In this document: piece by piece, positions 1 through 11,379 of the stretch
Numbering within the stretch: the first letter of the stretch is position 1
Layout: the number at the start of each line of letters is the position of its first letter
Assembly: GCA_023052935.1 (NCBI GenBank)
Contig: CM041297.1
Location: 93,775,521 to 93,839,520 of the forward strand
Direction of reading: 5' to 3'
DNA from: Piezodorus guildinii
Lineage: Eukaryota; Arthropoda; Insecta; Hemiptera; Pentatomidae
DNA length: 64,000 nt
The notes under the pieces: model-generated
What the model was told of the DNA's origin: nothing
Seen by the model: the letters and a program-made list of their open reading frames with translations, nothing else
Database searches by the model: none
Program-made: the position numbers and the translations under genes

Positions 1-240
1 GTATATCGCCCTCCTTTGGTCCATTTTAATCCATTCTTTGAATCTCTCCTTTACAAATATATTCCCATGTACAATTACATCATAATTAGTGGTGATTTTA
101 ATACCAACCTCCTCATCGACTCCAGTAATAAACAATATCTCAAAAAACTATTCTTTTTTATTCATCTATCTATCTCTTCATCTTTTCCAACACCTTCTAG
201 CATCCCAAAGAGACGGACACTAAATGTACACGTAAAATTG
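1..240 (+). pseudogene. Endonuclease-domain fragment of a non-LTR retrotransposon
   Basis: The frame is open from the window edge and reads VYRPP near residue 1 and SGDFNTNLL near residues 25-33, followed by a serine- and proline-rich stretch before the stop. VYRPP and GDFN are two hallmark blocks of the APE-type endonuclease of CR1/L2/Jockey-like elements, which nicks target DNA for target-primed reverse transcription. The piece is truncated by the window edge on the left and decays on the right, with no reverse transcriptase after it. It may belong to the same lineage as the C-terminal fragment at 28640-29345 (inference). Relic, not functional as seen. Confidence 0.65.
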
Positions 241-469
241 TAAATTCACTATTCCACTTTCAACATAAGACAATGCTATTTATTTTATCAAATTCAGAGT
301 TATGGAGTAATTCATTTATTTGAAAACAGTTCAGCTCTATTACTTTATAGCAGATTTTATATCTATATAAATTGTTTTTTTTTAAATTATTTTTTTACTC
401 ATTTGTTTTTATGTTCAATTGATTCAATCATTCAATTGATTCACTCTTGCAACCACACTAAATAATGTA
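241..469. other. AT-rich, no feature seen
   Basis: Low-complexity AT-rich sequence with T runs. No coding signal or recognisable repeat. Confidence 0.5.
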
Positions 470-662
470 CCTCTCCCATCCGTTTCCATTCTTTCCTATC
501 CAATGCCACTAACCTCCAGGTTGCCCCTCCGCAGCTCTTCTTCATCTCCTTGTCCTAATCCTAACCTCCCTTTCTTGTATACTCTCTTGGATACCAATCC
601 ATAAGCTTTCTGGTTCATGTTATAATATTTCTCCTCATGTCATGTCCGGTCCAGGCCCATTT
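470..662 (-). pseudogene. RTE/BovB-like reverse transcriptase C-terminal relic
   Basis: Read on the minus strand, one frame gives WAWTGHDMRRN, then TRKLMDWYPREYTRKGG, then KKSCGGATWRLVALDRKEWK and a further RMG. This follows the usual order of the C-terminal tail of RTE-like endonuclease/reverse transcriptases: a WAGH block, a W-P-R block, a GRP..RW block, a W..VA.DR..W block. At least three stop codons interrupt it. The sequence differs from the RTE copies at 3532 and 61461, so it is a separate lineage. Old relic. Confidence 0.6.
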
Positions 663-739
663 CCTTAGATGGACTTTTTCCATAATATTTCATCCTTGAT
701 CTTATCCACTTATTAATACCATTGACATAGTAAAATACC

Positions 740-1100
740 ATTACCTCTCCGCGAACTGCTCCAATCTGGATGGAGTAGAATAGATAAACCATAAATAGAG
801 TCAATAATGTCTAATCTAAATGGAATGCGGGCAGCGAATCAAAGTCAAATACACGTCACCGGAGTGGCGCTTCAGAATCGATAAGTCGTAAGGCCGTGCA
901 TAGATAACTGACGTTTCGAAATTCCATCGCACTGCATGTGTCTCAGGATTAAGCTGGTAATTACTGGAGCGTTCTTCCGTATTTCGCATTCCTTGCGTTC
1001 GTTGGGTCAAAAGGAGGAAATGAGAATCGTCGGATGCATTACAAAGATATGGAGTCATTCATTATGTATTATTCATCGCCGAAAAAAAAAAAAAAAAAAA
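740..1100 (+). other. Unidentified sequence ending in a poly(A) run
   Basis: About 340 bp of moderate GC, distinct from its AT-rich surroundings, ends at 1081-1100 in an uninterrupted A tract. A sharp poly(A) end suggests a retroposed sequence such as a SINE, LINE 3' end or processed transcript. No clear target duplication or coding match was found. The short open frames over it are not convincing. Confidence 0.3.
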
Positions 1101-3396
1101 GGTCACTCTAAAATTACAATACTAAGCAACTAACCAACACATCAGTAAATATTTGCAACTCTTGTGAGCCAGATCATGGCCACTAACAAGAGCTCAACTT
1201 CTTCTAAAATGTATTCTATGTTTTACACCGACCTTTTATTATAAATTCAACAAATAAATAAATAAGTTCTTTGACTATAATCGAAGTATTTCTTGTCTAT
1301 TAAAAATATCGATCTAATCAATTGTCGGAAGATCTCTACAAACAGACCAAAAATGCATGATTACCAAAGGACTTTTTAAAAACACAAATAAAATTTAAAC
1401 TTTGTTTATAATAAATATACAATGGATTGGCTTGTTTAACTTCTTACTGAGTAAAATGAAAAATAGAGACAATATTAAATTTTGTTGTAGTTGGGATTTA
1501 TCAAATCAAATTCCACGCGTATTTTAAGGTTCCAAAAAATTAAAATCCATGTTTAATGATCATAAAAATCATCTCTATAAACACAATAGAATAATAGTAC
1601 ATTACAAGAATTAAAAAACGTGAAAATTTGCTGAATATAAAATGAATTTTTTCCCCCTAACATAGAGATGTTTTGAATATTATAGTTACATTTTCTATGT
1701 TTAAATTAAATATAATTTCAAAGTGTAAAGGCTTTTGTTGCTATACCACTTAGAGATGTGATTTGCCCACTTAAATTTAATATATCATTCTAAAACGATT
1801 GCTACTGTCATGCCTTAAATAACATTGTGTATACAGATTAATGTAACAACGGTTAATAGTAACAAGAACCACAAGTGTTAATTAAAATATAGATAATGAA
1901 TAAAAAAACTCGGAAAAGATTTTAAATAAATCTTGCATAAAAAGCTAAATTTGTGGTTTCCTAATTCTGCTGCAATTCATAAACGTGATTATATCAAGAA
2001 ATAAATAATAATAATTATTATTAATTCTGGAAATGACTTTTTTAACTGAGAAAAAAAATTTATTGATTGTTGATTCTGCGTTAAACATGAAAAATGACAG
2101 GATTCGGAAAAGCGGTCATGAACACTACTTTTTATTGTTATTTATTTTCTTTTTTTATTACTATCACTGATTATTATATATTATGCTATTAGAATTATTA
2201 TTGTTCACATTTCCTGTTAAATTTATATCTACTTTTCATTTTCTAATTTAATATTTTGTTCGGCATCTGGCTCTTGCTTCACTTCATGTTACTTTCGTTA
2301 TTTTTGGTAACTATATTCATTTTATCTCGATATTTATTTTATACTATATCTCTGTTTACTCATGTTAATATATTAATCTTATTATAGGTTTTATTACTTA
2401 TTTACCAAAGTTTTCAATTATACTCATTTTAAAAATTTGTTATGCTTCATTTTTGGTTATTATCAAACACCAACATTGTTATTTAACCCTGACGAAGACC
2501 GGCAACGTGGGTCGAAACGTTTGATAATGAATAATTTTTTCTGTTCTTTTCTGCTCATTAATTATCAATTTCTTTGGTTCCTTTTTTTATTTATACCAAT
2601 AATAAAGTAAAGTTAATTATTTAAAATAAACAAAACAAACCAAAAGGGTAATATAAAGTAGCACTTTTGATGCGTCGATTTTTTCGAAAAAGAATTTAAA
2701 ATTATTACTTGCCTTCTTAAATTTGAACTTGCCGAACACATAAGCACCATTTGCGAAGTATTTTTTTTTTTAATTTGGAGACATTAAATCGACTGATTAC
2801 GCAGATATCTCAACAGGTTGTAAAACCTATGTTTATTTGGGTTTAGTTTTTCTGATGAAAAGCTATAACACAACACCTATGCACTAACATTTACAGACAC
2901 TTAGGATCTTTTAGCCATAATTAAGGGCAAAATTACTATTTGACATACCTAGAACGGTGACGACAGAAGATACAACCATGCTACCGGTGACTAATGACTC
3001 AGGCGATATCCACAATCCAAAGCCTACTGTATCACCTTGAAGTGATGATGTAATGCACTGCGAACATGATCACGGGACACACCGAAGCAACTTCAACGCT
3101 ACAGCGAGACTGGCCATCTCTGTCCTTGTCGCTGATAGCTTATCTCTATCCCCACTCCTCCGTCAAAGGATATTTTAGACACTCAAACATATTCCTTATT
3201 TGAACAAGAGTTTAAAAAGATTTAATCATACCTCTTTGTAATAATACAATTTAGATGAAAAATCATCAAGTTATTATTTTTATAAAAATCAAATTATAGG
3301 TAAATGAACTCATAGCAATAGCAGAACCGAATTTCTGAAATTTACATACTCTTAATACAACCGTTTTATAAAAACACATTTTCTCCTTCTTTTTTT
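1101..3396. other. AT-rich stretch without genes
   Basis: About 2.3 kb of AT-rich sequence. Apart from the stem-loop motif at 2459-2528 listed separately, I see no coding region or repeat shared with the rest of the window. The part at 2940-3180 is more GC-rich but unrecognised. Confidence 0.5.
2459..2528 (+). other. Hammerhead-ribozyme-like stem-loop motif
   Basis: CTGACGA at 2489-2495 is followed by GACC, a 9-nt loop, GGTC and GAAAC ending at 2518. This is the order CUGANGA, stem II, GAAAC of a hammerhead core, with one extra A before the stem. The flanks ATTATCAAAC (2459-2468) and GTTTGATAAT pair with each other and could form an open stem III. A proper cleavage triplet and stem I were not found, so activity is doubtful. 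Penelope-like retroelements are known to carry hammerhead motifs; a link here is inference. Confidence 0.35.
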
Positions 3397-3535
3397 TTGT
3401 TTACTTTCATTTACCTAATATATAGCAGGGAAAAGTATTGCGATCGCGAAATTTTTAAATTCTAGTTTTCAACGAAAATACGCGTCCCCTGGGTCCAAAT
3501 AACCAAGTCCCGAAAAAAGGCCAGTGTGTGTGGTA
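3397..3535 (-). repeat. R1 repeat, truncated copy
   Basis: Carries the R1 end: TTTACTTTCATTTACC, a degraded hairpin, then the ATTGCGATCG block and a GTCCCCTG block shared with copies at 20628, 55058 and 60851. Only the terminal 140 bp are present. RTE sequence starts directly at its right edge. Orientation here and below treats the TCTGGTGCGGG end as the 5' end of R1. Confidence 0.8.
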
Positions 3536-4065
3536 GGTCTGTAAAGGTGGGAAATGCGTGTTATTATTCAGTTGCGAAGTTACTTAGCTCGCGGCTTCTA
3601 TCTAAAAACTTAAACGTCAGAATTTATAAAACTATTATTCTTCCGACGGTTCCTTACGGATGTGAAACGTGGCCGCTTACTTTGAAGGATGAACAACAGC
3701 TTAAGGTTTTCGAAAATAAAATACTGCGTAAAATATTTGGTCCGAAGAGAGATGAAGCCACTAGGGAGTTTAGAAGGTTGCACAGTGCGGTATTGCGGAA
3801 CTTGTATCCTGTGAATATAATTGAGTTGATAGCATCACGGAGACTCAAATGGGCGAGTAAAGTTGTTGGGCTCGGTGAGGAACGGATTCCGAGAAAGTTG
3901 GTTTTCGCTGATCCGACTGGTAGGCGTCCGAAAGGTAGGCCGAAGCGTCGATGGGAGGATTGCGTTAAGGCTGATCTCGGGGATTTGGGCTTGAACGGTG
4001 AACATTGGACGAGTCTGTGTAGGCAGAATTTGGTGGTATCGGCAACGAACCTTCGGGTTCGGTAA
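3526..4065 (+). pseudogene. RTE-clade reverse transcriptase C-terminus (5'-truncated)
   Basis: An uninterrupted 179-codon frame; recognisable RTE sequence begins around 3532. It carries YKTIILPTVPYGCETW, then VFENKILRKIFGP, REFRRLHSAVLRNLY, IASRRLKWASKVV, and GRRPKGRPKRRWEDCVK. These are the classic blocks of the RTE-like C-terminal region downstream of the polymerase core. The first codons at the left edge may come from the adjoining R1 fragment. The stop codon TAA lies only 8 nt before an (ATT)n tail at 4068-4087, so the element has virtually no 3' UTR. A second copy with the same end lies at 61461-61909. No endonuclease or catalytic YADD box is present, so this copy is dead although its frame is open. 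No clear target duplication. Confidence 0.8.
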
Positions 4066-4087
4066 GCCTATTATTATTATTATTATA

Positions 4088-4860
4088 GATACAGATAAAA
4101 CTAGGTCATTCCATAAACACAATACGTCTTTAGGAATAAATACATCATGCATAAATAGAAAATATGTTGTTTTATTTTTAAAAATTCAATTTTGCTTTTA
4201 ATATCGTAAAGGATGGTGGGTTTTCATTGAAATCGATTTATATGTATTTATTTGTACTTGGAACTTTTTTTCCTCTAAACTCTTTAAAAGTTAGACTTAA
4301 TGCTTCAATAAAATTTAATATTTCACATATTTTGCTGGAATTATTCCTCTAAGTTTGTTGGAATTCGGAAACTCGGGGCATTATTATAATTATTAGATTT
4401 TTTTTTTTTTTTTTTTTACAAATAAAAACAAATAATATAATGCTTACTATTCGATATTAGATACTCAAGGCTACAAAGAAGTCTGGATTAAGGGCTTGGC
4501 GGAATGAACGCTAAAGAATAATAAGTTAAAACATAATCATATTAAAAAGTTGGATAAACAGGTAATAATTGAACCCTAATGTCATAATTGAAAACAAATA
4601 CCTTTTCAGATCTACGAAAATAGTTGTTTTCTATGTGGTTTGAATTTATAAAAAGGAATCTGCTATTTTTATAAAATCATGGTTCATTTTATAAATTCCA
4701 AAAGTTTAAAAGTTAGTATGAATACTGAACGGTGTAGATCCTACGTATTAAGAAAAAAAGATGAACCCTAAACCAACGACCGAGACATTTTTATCTACCC
4801 TTTTCAAAATACTTAACTAAAAAGACCCACATTAAGAAACTTGAAATCTTTGAGGCTAAA
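4088..4860. other. AT-rich, no feature seen
   Basis: Contains a T tract at 4399-4418. Otherwise nothing recognised. Confidence 0.5.
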
Positions 4861-4864
4861 ACTT

Positions 4865-5220
4865 TCAGAACAACAACAAAAGCACCATGGTACGTTAGTA
4901 ACATAACTTTACACACTGACCTTCACTGTCAATGAACACATACGGACCCACTACTAACAGTTCCACGAAAAACTACAAGGACAAGGCGATAAGACTCATG
5001 CCAGCAACGCCAACTAAGGACTGAAGAAGAGCTGGATGCGGGACCTATTCTTTTGACAATTCGTTTTGATATCTCGCAAGGAGTGGGTGCCGCTGGATAC
5101 TACTTTATCATATGCTTATCATGCCATATTTTAACATATATTCTAATTCACTGGTTGTTTGTAATATTACTAACAGTTTTGCATAAAGATTTAACTAAAA
5201 AAACAAAAAATATAAACGAA
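4865..5220 (+). pseudogene. Jockey-like reverse transcriptase C-terminal relic (family F)
   Basis: A decayed frame reads APWYVSNITLHTDL (about 4878-4920) and, after frameshifts, GLKKSWMRDLFF stop (about 5020-5058). In Jockey-type ORF2 proteins the APWYVSN block is followed by the terminal RRLKR.W.RDLL block. The intact ORF2 in this window has the same order, with APYYVSN and RRLKRQWPRDLL. Two related fragments lie at 33530 and 36453. The A-rich sequence around 5195-5215 may be the worn tail. Non-functional. Confidence 0.6.
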
Positions 5221-6222
5221 TAAGGAATGAAATGAATATAAAAGAAAACAATTAATAAAATATTGTTTTAAAAACCTCGATACCTCCATATATATTATTT
5301 TTAAATACCTTTTCGAAAACCTCATTTATACCCTCGGAGTTACATCATTCGAAGCAGTATCTATGCGTGTTTACTTTATGCATAACATGGTTTAGTATTT
5401 TAACTGATAACTGAAATAACATTCATAAAATTTTTTAGCTAATATGCTAAATTCAATTTCCATTTTTTCCTAATATACGATTAAAGCAAGTTGTAGCTAC
5501 TTAATATTTGATAACTATTGTATATAGCTATGATAGTGTGTAAGAAATTCATTTATGTATTAACTTTGTATTTACTTTAATTACAGGTTATTTTTGTTAT
5601 TATATGTATTGATTTATTTTCTATTGCAATGCTATTTGACTTTAAGTTTGTTTTTTTGTAAATATTGTATGAATGTGGTTTCATATCATTATTACTATAG
5701 TTCATTTTCAAACAATCTTTAATGTATCTCAATAAATAAATAAAATACTTAATAAAACGTTTCCTAAAAAGTCCTCTAAAATTTATTAGTTGATTTTATT
5801 AATAAAAAAAAATGGAGGTATTTTACTAACAAAAATAGAATATTAAAAAAATCAATTTTCCACTAATAGGAATGTTAATAATGCCTTTTTGATTTTATTT
5901 GATGCTAAGGTAAGAATTATTTCCCACAAGAGGAATTTGAATTTCCGGCATCAAAGAAAAGACTATAAGTGGAAACAACGTCAGAGCCCAGGTTACGGCC
6001 TTCTGTTGGTTTTGTATTTTCTTTTTGAGATCTTTGAAAAGCACCGTTATAACTTTATACAATTTATAATCACAAACAGATCTTGATTAGATATTTTTCG
6101 TACATAAAACTGGAATGAAACTATCAGATAACCAATGGTCTGATGAGCACACATCTAATATAAATTGATGTTCGCTTTCTGTTTGGACATCAAAGTCTGT
6201 AACCCGGCGCAAATGAAAGACG
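5221..6222. other. AT-rich, no gene seen
   Basis: Long A/T-rich sequence. The part at 6110-6240 is more complex but matches nothing I recognise. Confidence 0.5.
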
Positions 6223-6525
6223 TCAGCGAGACGATTGAAGGATGACTAATTCAACAGAAAGTTGTTGGGGGTTCAAGGCTATGTCGGTCGCTTCTAAATT
6301 CTTGCTCCTGTTTTGCACAGCACTCCTTCTCTTGGAAATTCCAGATTGATCCAGCAGTTTGGATCCGGTCCATGGGGAACGCAAGTCTTCTCTATCCAGC
6401 AAACTGCCAGGCTCCGGTAATTTTCCTACGAATATAACTACCTCATCAAGTGAACGGTTTAAAGTCCAAGAAATATTGAATGCGTATACAAAAAACTGAC
6501 AGTTTTGGTTTATTCCGTTTGGCAT
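6223..6525 (-). CDS. Unidentified 100-codon open frame
   Basis: The frame has near-normal amino-acid composition, with a polar middle part (DREDLRSPWTGSKLLDQSGI) and several charged residues. It sits in about 300 bp that are more GC-rich than the surroundings, beside an R2 repeat copy. I do not recognise the protein, see no family motif, and find no second copy in the window. It may be a fragment of a decayed transposase or host exon, or chance. Low confidence that it is coding. Confidence 0.15.
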   Translation of the reverse strand: MPNGINQNCQFFVYAFNISWTLNRSLDEVVIFVGKLPEPGSLLDREDLRSPWTGSKLLDQSGISKRRSAVQNRSKNLEATDIALNPQQLSVELVILQSSR

Positions 6526-6526
6526 A

Positions 6527-6655
6527 TTATTTCCAATTTGTAATCGACCAAGAAAAAAAAATATTACCCTCTTCGAAAATTGAGGGCTTACGTTTCAAGA
6601 AAAGTAGATCAAGAATAACGAATAAAAAAAAATCCGTTTGTCCGCCCTAATTAAT
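6527..6655 (-). repeat. R2 repeat fragment
   Basis: Shares the GTAATCGACC block, the GAGGGCTTACGTTTCAAG block and the AACGAATAAAAAAAATCCG block with R2 copies at 45965 and 46843, and in reverse orientation with 32612. Truncated at both ends. Confidence 0.65.
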
Positions 6656-7690
6656 TTTATATTATCATAAACCTGACAGATCACCAACATAATTGAACTA
6701 TTTATCACAAAGATATATCACAAAATAGCAAATTAACCCAATTATTACCAGCAAAATAAAACATTTTTTTTGCAGCGATTGCAAAATAAGCGCAGAAGAT
6801 ACTTAGTCTTAAAGATATTTGTTAGGAGTGCAAGTGCATTAGATAATTAAAAAATAATACATGCATCTTTGTAACTTTATTTTTACTCTTTATAGGTATA
6901 GCCTCTTTATTTACTAATAACTAGACTTAAATAAATACTGGATAAAAGAAATTGAAGTTAATAAAAGAAAAAAAAAAAAAAACAGAAGAAAACGCAAGAT
7001 GTTTGTATATTTGAAGTGAAAACTTTTTTAGGCGAATTATGCGATTTTTGGCAGAGGCAGCTTTGATTTCGTAACCATGGTAATGTCACCGACATACTCT
7101 CAACTGGCAAATGCGCTCTGTGTATACCCGTTTATTAGAGATAGGAAAAATATACTAATTTCTGTGAACGTTATCGATAACACCGGTGTAATATTGGCAA
7201 ACAAATATCGATATTTATAATAATTTATTTTAGTAATTGAATTAAAATCAGTTTCAAATGAATATGTAAAGACATGGTAGATGAACTATGTCTTAGAACT
7301 AACCATTTACTGTGTATAAAGTTGATATAATGAATATCTTAATTCTCTTGACTCTAAAATATCGATATTTGTAAATATTATTAAAACATTACTTTGTATG
7401 AAAACATTTAAAGATACGAAGCAAAATCATGATGATACAGTCAATATTTAAATCCTAGTAAAGCGAAATCGAAAAGTATATCTTGATCATCTAAGAAATA
7501 TGACATTTGATAATTAAATCCATTTTATTAATATAGACTTCAATTAAGCACAGTGTATATTTCATTACTAATTAAAACATATGTTTTTGCTTACTTGGAA
7601 AAGAAAATGAGGTTGCCTCTGTGAAACAACAATAAAGCTTATTCCTAAATGTCTGAGTCCCCTTGATAAAAATACATATGGCAGGTCCGT
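6656..7690. other. AT-rich, no gene seen
   Basis: AT-rich sequence with an A tract at 6966-6981. No recognisable repeat or coding segment. Confidence 0.5.
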
Positions 7691-7699
7691 AAAAAAAAA

Positions 7700-7930
7700 G
7701 TGCTATGGATACCATCAACTCATACAGTCTACAGTCACATTCAGATTACGATGACATACTTCAAGATGGTATATCTCTACAGGGTGATAATGTTTTACAA
7801 TTAAATGAAACAATAATAAAAAAACAAAACATGCATTGTCAACATTCTACTTTAACGAACGTACTCTTCTTCCCAACAAAATTCCAGCGCAAATCGATAA
7901 TTTAAAAAAACGTCTTCACTTCTATCGGCA
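7700..7930 (+). pseudogene. Possible coding fragment interrupted by a retrotransposon
   Basis: From 7705 a frame reads MDTINSYSLQSHSDYDDILQ and continues to about 7830. After an A-rich run the adjacent frame continues with NERTLLPNKIPAQIDNLKKR up to 7917. Both halves have protein-like composition and would join if one base were missing in the A-rich run near 7815-7830. The family A insertion at 7931 splits the locus; past its 3' duplicate site the frame ends within four codons. The protein is unidentified. It may be a retrocopy or exon relic; chance cannot be excluded. Confidence 0.25.
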
Positions 7931-8887
7931 CGCTGATGACACAGCTATCCTATCCTCTCACTTAGATCCCGAAATTGCATCTATAGGCCTCCAAACGCAC
8001 GTTTGTCAAATTGAAGACTGGTGTAACAACTGGAGAAGTCAATCAATCCAAATGCAAACATGTCACCTTTATCCTTCGAAGACAATCCTGCCCTCCAGTT
8101 CTCTTTAACTCCGTTCCGCTTCCATTCTCCGACACAGTCCGGTATCTTGGCTTTCTTCTGGACAAAAGACTAACTTGGAACCCGCATACTAGACTTAAAC
8201 GACAAGAACTTAATCGACGATTTGGACAATTATACAGACTACTGAACAGAAATTCTAAATTATCTATCGAGAACAAACTATTAATATACAAGACAGTACT
8301 GAAACCTATCTGGACCTACGGACTTGAACTGTGGGGGACAGCCAAATTTTTTAACATCAAACGCATTTAATCCTTCCAATCAAAAGTCCTCCGAACAATA
8401 GTTAATGCTCCTTATTATGTATGCAACCATACCTTACACCGCGACCTAAATATTCCATTTATTTTAGATCTTATACCATTAAAATTCTCTAAATTCCATC
8501 AGAACCTTATCCATCACCCTGATCCCCTAGCTCAATCCTTATCCAGCTCCACACATCCTTACCATCCTCCTAGAAGGTTGAAACGGCAGTGGCCTCGAGA
8601 CCTCTGGTAAAATGTATATTGGAGTTCTAGCATTGGCTAGATTCTCCACTCACGTGCTGTATGCTTGTAAATTGTATATAGGTATGAGTGACTTTTGTAT
8701 ATATTTTTATTGATTTTGTTTTGTATATATTTATATTGTATTATTATTATTATTATATAAATTTATTGTTTTGTATATATCGTGTGAATGCAGTATGAAT
8801 GTTGTACTTTATCCCTATTAAAAATGTCCTAAATTGGACAGATTGTAATATTGCTCAATAAAGAATTGTTTCTAAATTAAAAAAAAA
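7931..8887 (+). mobile_element. 5'-truncated Jockey-like element (family A)
   Basis: Starts inside the reverse transcriptase catalytic box (ADDTAIL, from 7931) and runs through RLTWNPHTRLKRQELNRRF, KPIWTYGLELWG and RRLKRQWPRDLW to a stop near 8610. A 3' UTR with an AATAAAG signal and a poly(A) tail follows at about 8877-8887. The 13-bp sequence ACTTCTATCGGCA occurs immediately before (7918-7930) and after (8888-8900) the element. This is a textbook target-site duplication, so the borders are exact. A frameshift near 8030-8090 and other changes inactivate the frame. It is closely related to the intact element at 21706-26290. Confidence 0.93.
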
Positions 8888-8900
8888 ACTTCTATCGGCA

Positions 8901-9400
8901 GTCCCTATGAATGTCTGAATTGTAATTTTTTATTTTTTAAAGAAAAAAAGAACTACTAATTGTTACTATAGATTTTTAATTTAATTTAATTTATCTACAT
9001 GTACAAATGCGTGACCTGTTACATCGCAATAAAGGAAATGTTCGGCATTTTGTCTGACTATTCGAATTTGAACATTCAATGATTTATTCTACTACTGAAG
9101 ATAAAGTTATTTCACAATTTATGAAATGGATTAAATAAGCATCTGGCTGATTATACTTAGTATGCGGAAAGCCCGGGGAAAATCCATCATTCAAAAAAAC
9201 CAATAATTTACAATTATTTTTTCTTCTTATATATATTTTTATATAAAACGAGATTACGAATAGCGTCACTAACAGATAAGCAGGATCCACTGGAGGGTCA
9301 CTTCGGTATTCCCAAGAGTACTGTGTTCGGGATTATCCAAGATAAGACGGAAATCTCCAGCAACCCTTTCAGATAAATCAATTTAAATATTAATCATTAT
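8901..9400. other. AT-rich, no gene seen
   Basis: No recognisable coding segment; sequence past the family A insertion, otherwise unassigned. Confidence 0.45.
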
Positions 9401-9530
9401 CTCTTTTGTTATGACGTTTGTAACCATAATGATGGCTCACATGTTTGAGCCAAAACGTCCGCAAAATTAAAATATTAAAAAAGAATGACTCCCGATTATT
9501 TTACCTACTATATTGATCATTATGTTCAAG
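9400..9530 (+). other. Degenerate hammerhead-like stem-loop unit
   Basis: AATGATGGCTCA, a short loop, TGAGCC and AAAACGT at 9427-9456 match the 28329-28359 motif with substitutions in the core. The downstream AAATATTAAAAAAGA and the block with ACTCCCGATTATTT match one arm of the palindrome around 28245-28425, so both belong to one repeat family. Confidence 0.4.
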
Positions 9531-9829
9531 AGAGAAAATTTTGTTAACATTAAGATACTCCAGTAATTAATCCTTTGGGCGTATTTATGATTAGATCAAG
9601 AGTAATTTAAAGAAAAATTAACACATTCTTACACTCATTTATTAGCATTTTTTTCCTTAATACTAACAACAACAAAAAGTGCCATGATTAAATGGTCTTT
9701 AATATCAAGTAGAACTTGAAATATTAAGACATTTAAGTATTGGGAGCATGATATAAAAATATGTAAACCCTAATCCAATGAATTAAAAAACAAAAACAAA
9801 ACCTCCTTACATTCTTGATGTACTTACCA

Positions 9830-10200
9830 CTCGTTCTTCAGTCCATTCAGTAAACACTAGATCCCAACCTATCAACTTGTATATACCTTCTCACAGATCT
9901 GACACCTTCAAAAAATCCTTTATCATTCATGCGACCCAATTGTGGAATTTCTTTGCATGTATCCATTCGTAAATCCTTATCATTACCCACTTTCAAACAC
10001 TAACTATTTCTCCATCTCCTAAAGTATCAATCTTCCCAACATATGTAATATTTAAAATCTATAGATGATAACTATTCATTGTCACAAAATCTGCCTATTC
10101 TTGTTAAACTGAAGTTTTAAATGATCAGACAATTATCATTTACATTGTACTTTTCTTGTAATTCTTAGGGGACTACTCTTTCCAGATCAGAGTTACTTTT
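9830..10200 (+). pseudogene. CR1/L2-like reverse transcriptase C-terminal relic (family D)
   Basis: A frame gives TRSQPINLYIPSHRSDTFKK followed by SFIIHATQLWNFF (about 9855-9960). This aligns with TRSRHSDVYFPTHMTKTFDR and RSSNFWNSLP of the longer copy at 28640-29345. The motif order R-x-F-x-x-W-N-x-L-P is typical of the extreme C-terminus of CR1-like elements. Downstream, GGGGACTACTCTTTCC near 10168 corresponds to the GGGGACCTAGTCCC block that marks the 3' end of this family. Confidence 0.6.
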
Positions 10201-10520
10201 CATTTCATTTCATGAATCTTAAAAATGGCTTATTCAAAATTAGCTATAATTTTGTTAATTAATAATAATTATTCGTCCCTTATTAGTTAGTAATTGTAAA
10301 AATAGATAATTAGAAAGTACACAGAACTTGACACTTTGACAACTAACGTTTTCCTTCCTTCTGTCTATTGTCAAATTTTTTTTTTTATATATAAAGACGT
10401 AGGGTAAGAAGGAAAAAAAAAATACCTCAAAGGGCTAATAGAGGGGAAAAACGTAATACCTTGAGTTACTGCCGTACTATACAATTTATTGTTTTGCATT
10501 ATTTATTGTCAGACGGAAGA
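10201..10520. other. AT-rich, no feature seen
   Basis: Poly-pyrimidine and AT-rich sequence with nothing recognised. Confidence 0.45.
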
Positions 10521-10524
10521 GGGC

Positions 10525-11240
10525 TGAGACGAGGGATACAGCGTCATTCTGATTGAAATAGTCTGACCGAGCTTAAATGCCAACATTTTAAATTTTCTTG
10601 ATCTAAGGTACCTTAAATTAACCATACCTCTTCTCAGCATTGGTAAAAAGTGACTAAATAAAAAAGTCGAACGAATTTGATAACTAACAAGAGGAGATGA
10701 GAGCAAAAATTTATTTCTAATGCAGTTTTTGGATTTTTGGTAATAAGAATAGTAATATCGACGAATAATACACCGTTGTAAAGCTAAAGATTCCAGAAAA
10801 AGTATTATCTTATATACAAAGTTGTGGAAGTTTTTATTTATTTAACGTCACTTTATGCTACTATGGCTAATCGGACGATGCTACAGTGGGAGTCCTAAAT
10901 TTTGCCTATCCAGGTTTTATTAGGATAGGGATCCTTAACGAGTGCCTGACATCTCACAGGCTCGGGACCACCTTTAAATGTCCCCTCCGAAGGACGGCAT
11001 AACTAAGGATTTTTTACTCCCATTAAAAAATCCTAGGACCACCTGCGGGATTGAACCCGTGACCTTTGGCATAGGAGGCTGTTATGCTAGCCACCCAGCT
11101 AGCTACAAGTGATCCCTAGTTGTAAAAGTTAATGTAAAGTGACGAAAAGGACATAAGCTTATTACTGATAATTACACTAATAATTTTATATTGTTATATT
11201 ATTTAATCTAAATCATATGTTACCAACGAAACTAAATAAT
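10525..11240 (-). repeat. R1 repeat copy split by a SINE
   Basis: R1 blocks (CATTCTGATTGAAATAGTCTG, TTAAATGCC, TACACCGTTG, AAAGCTAAAGATT) run to 10834 and resume at about 11118 with GTGACGAAAAGGACATAA. The gap is filled by the SINE at 10836-11109. Imperfect repeats beginning AGTTGT flank the SINE (about 10822 and 11128) and may be its worn target duplication. Confidence 0.7.
10836..11109 (-). mobile_element. tRNA-derived SINE (SINE1)
   Basis: On the minus strand the head reads GGTGGCTAGCATAACAG (A-box-like) and about 35 nt later CACGGGTTCAATCCCGC, a near-consensus pol III B box. A 180-bp unrelated body follows, then a TAAATAAATAAA tail. Head-body-tail order and interruption of an R1 copy show retroposition. 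The same body recurs at 37017-37290 and 38240-38745. Non-coding. Confidence 0.7.
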
Positions 11241-11379
11241 TTTTTTTTAAATTAACTTAAAACATTTTTTTTTTTAACTTTTAAGTTATCTTAAGTTTGT
11301 GACAGCTGTAGATTATAATAAATAAGATAAAAAAAAAATCTTAAGTTTATTTGATAGTTCTTAGATTGATTTTTTTCGT

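Noticed and set aside
10975..11109. Second tRNA-like sequence
   Set aside because: B box is strong but followed by a non-tRNA body and an A/T-rich tail shared with other copies; treated as SINE1.
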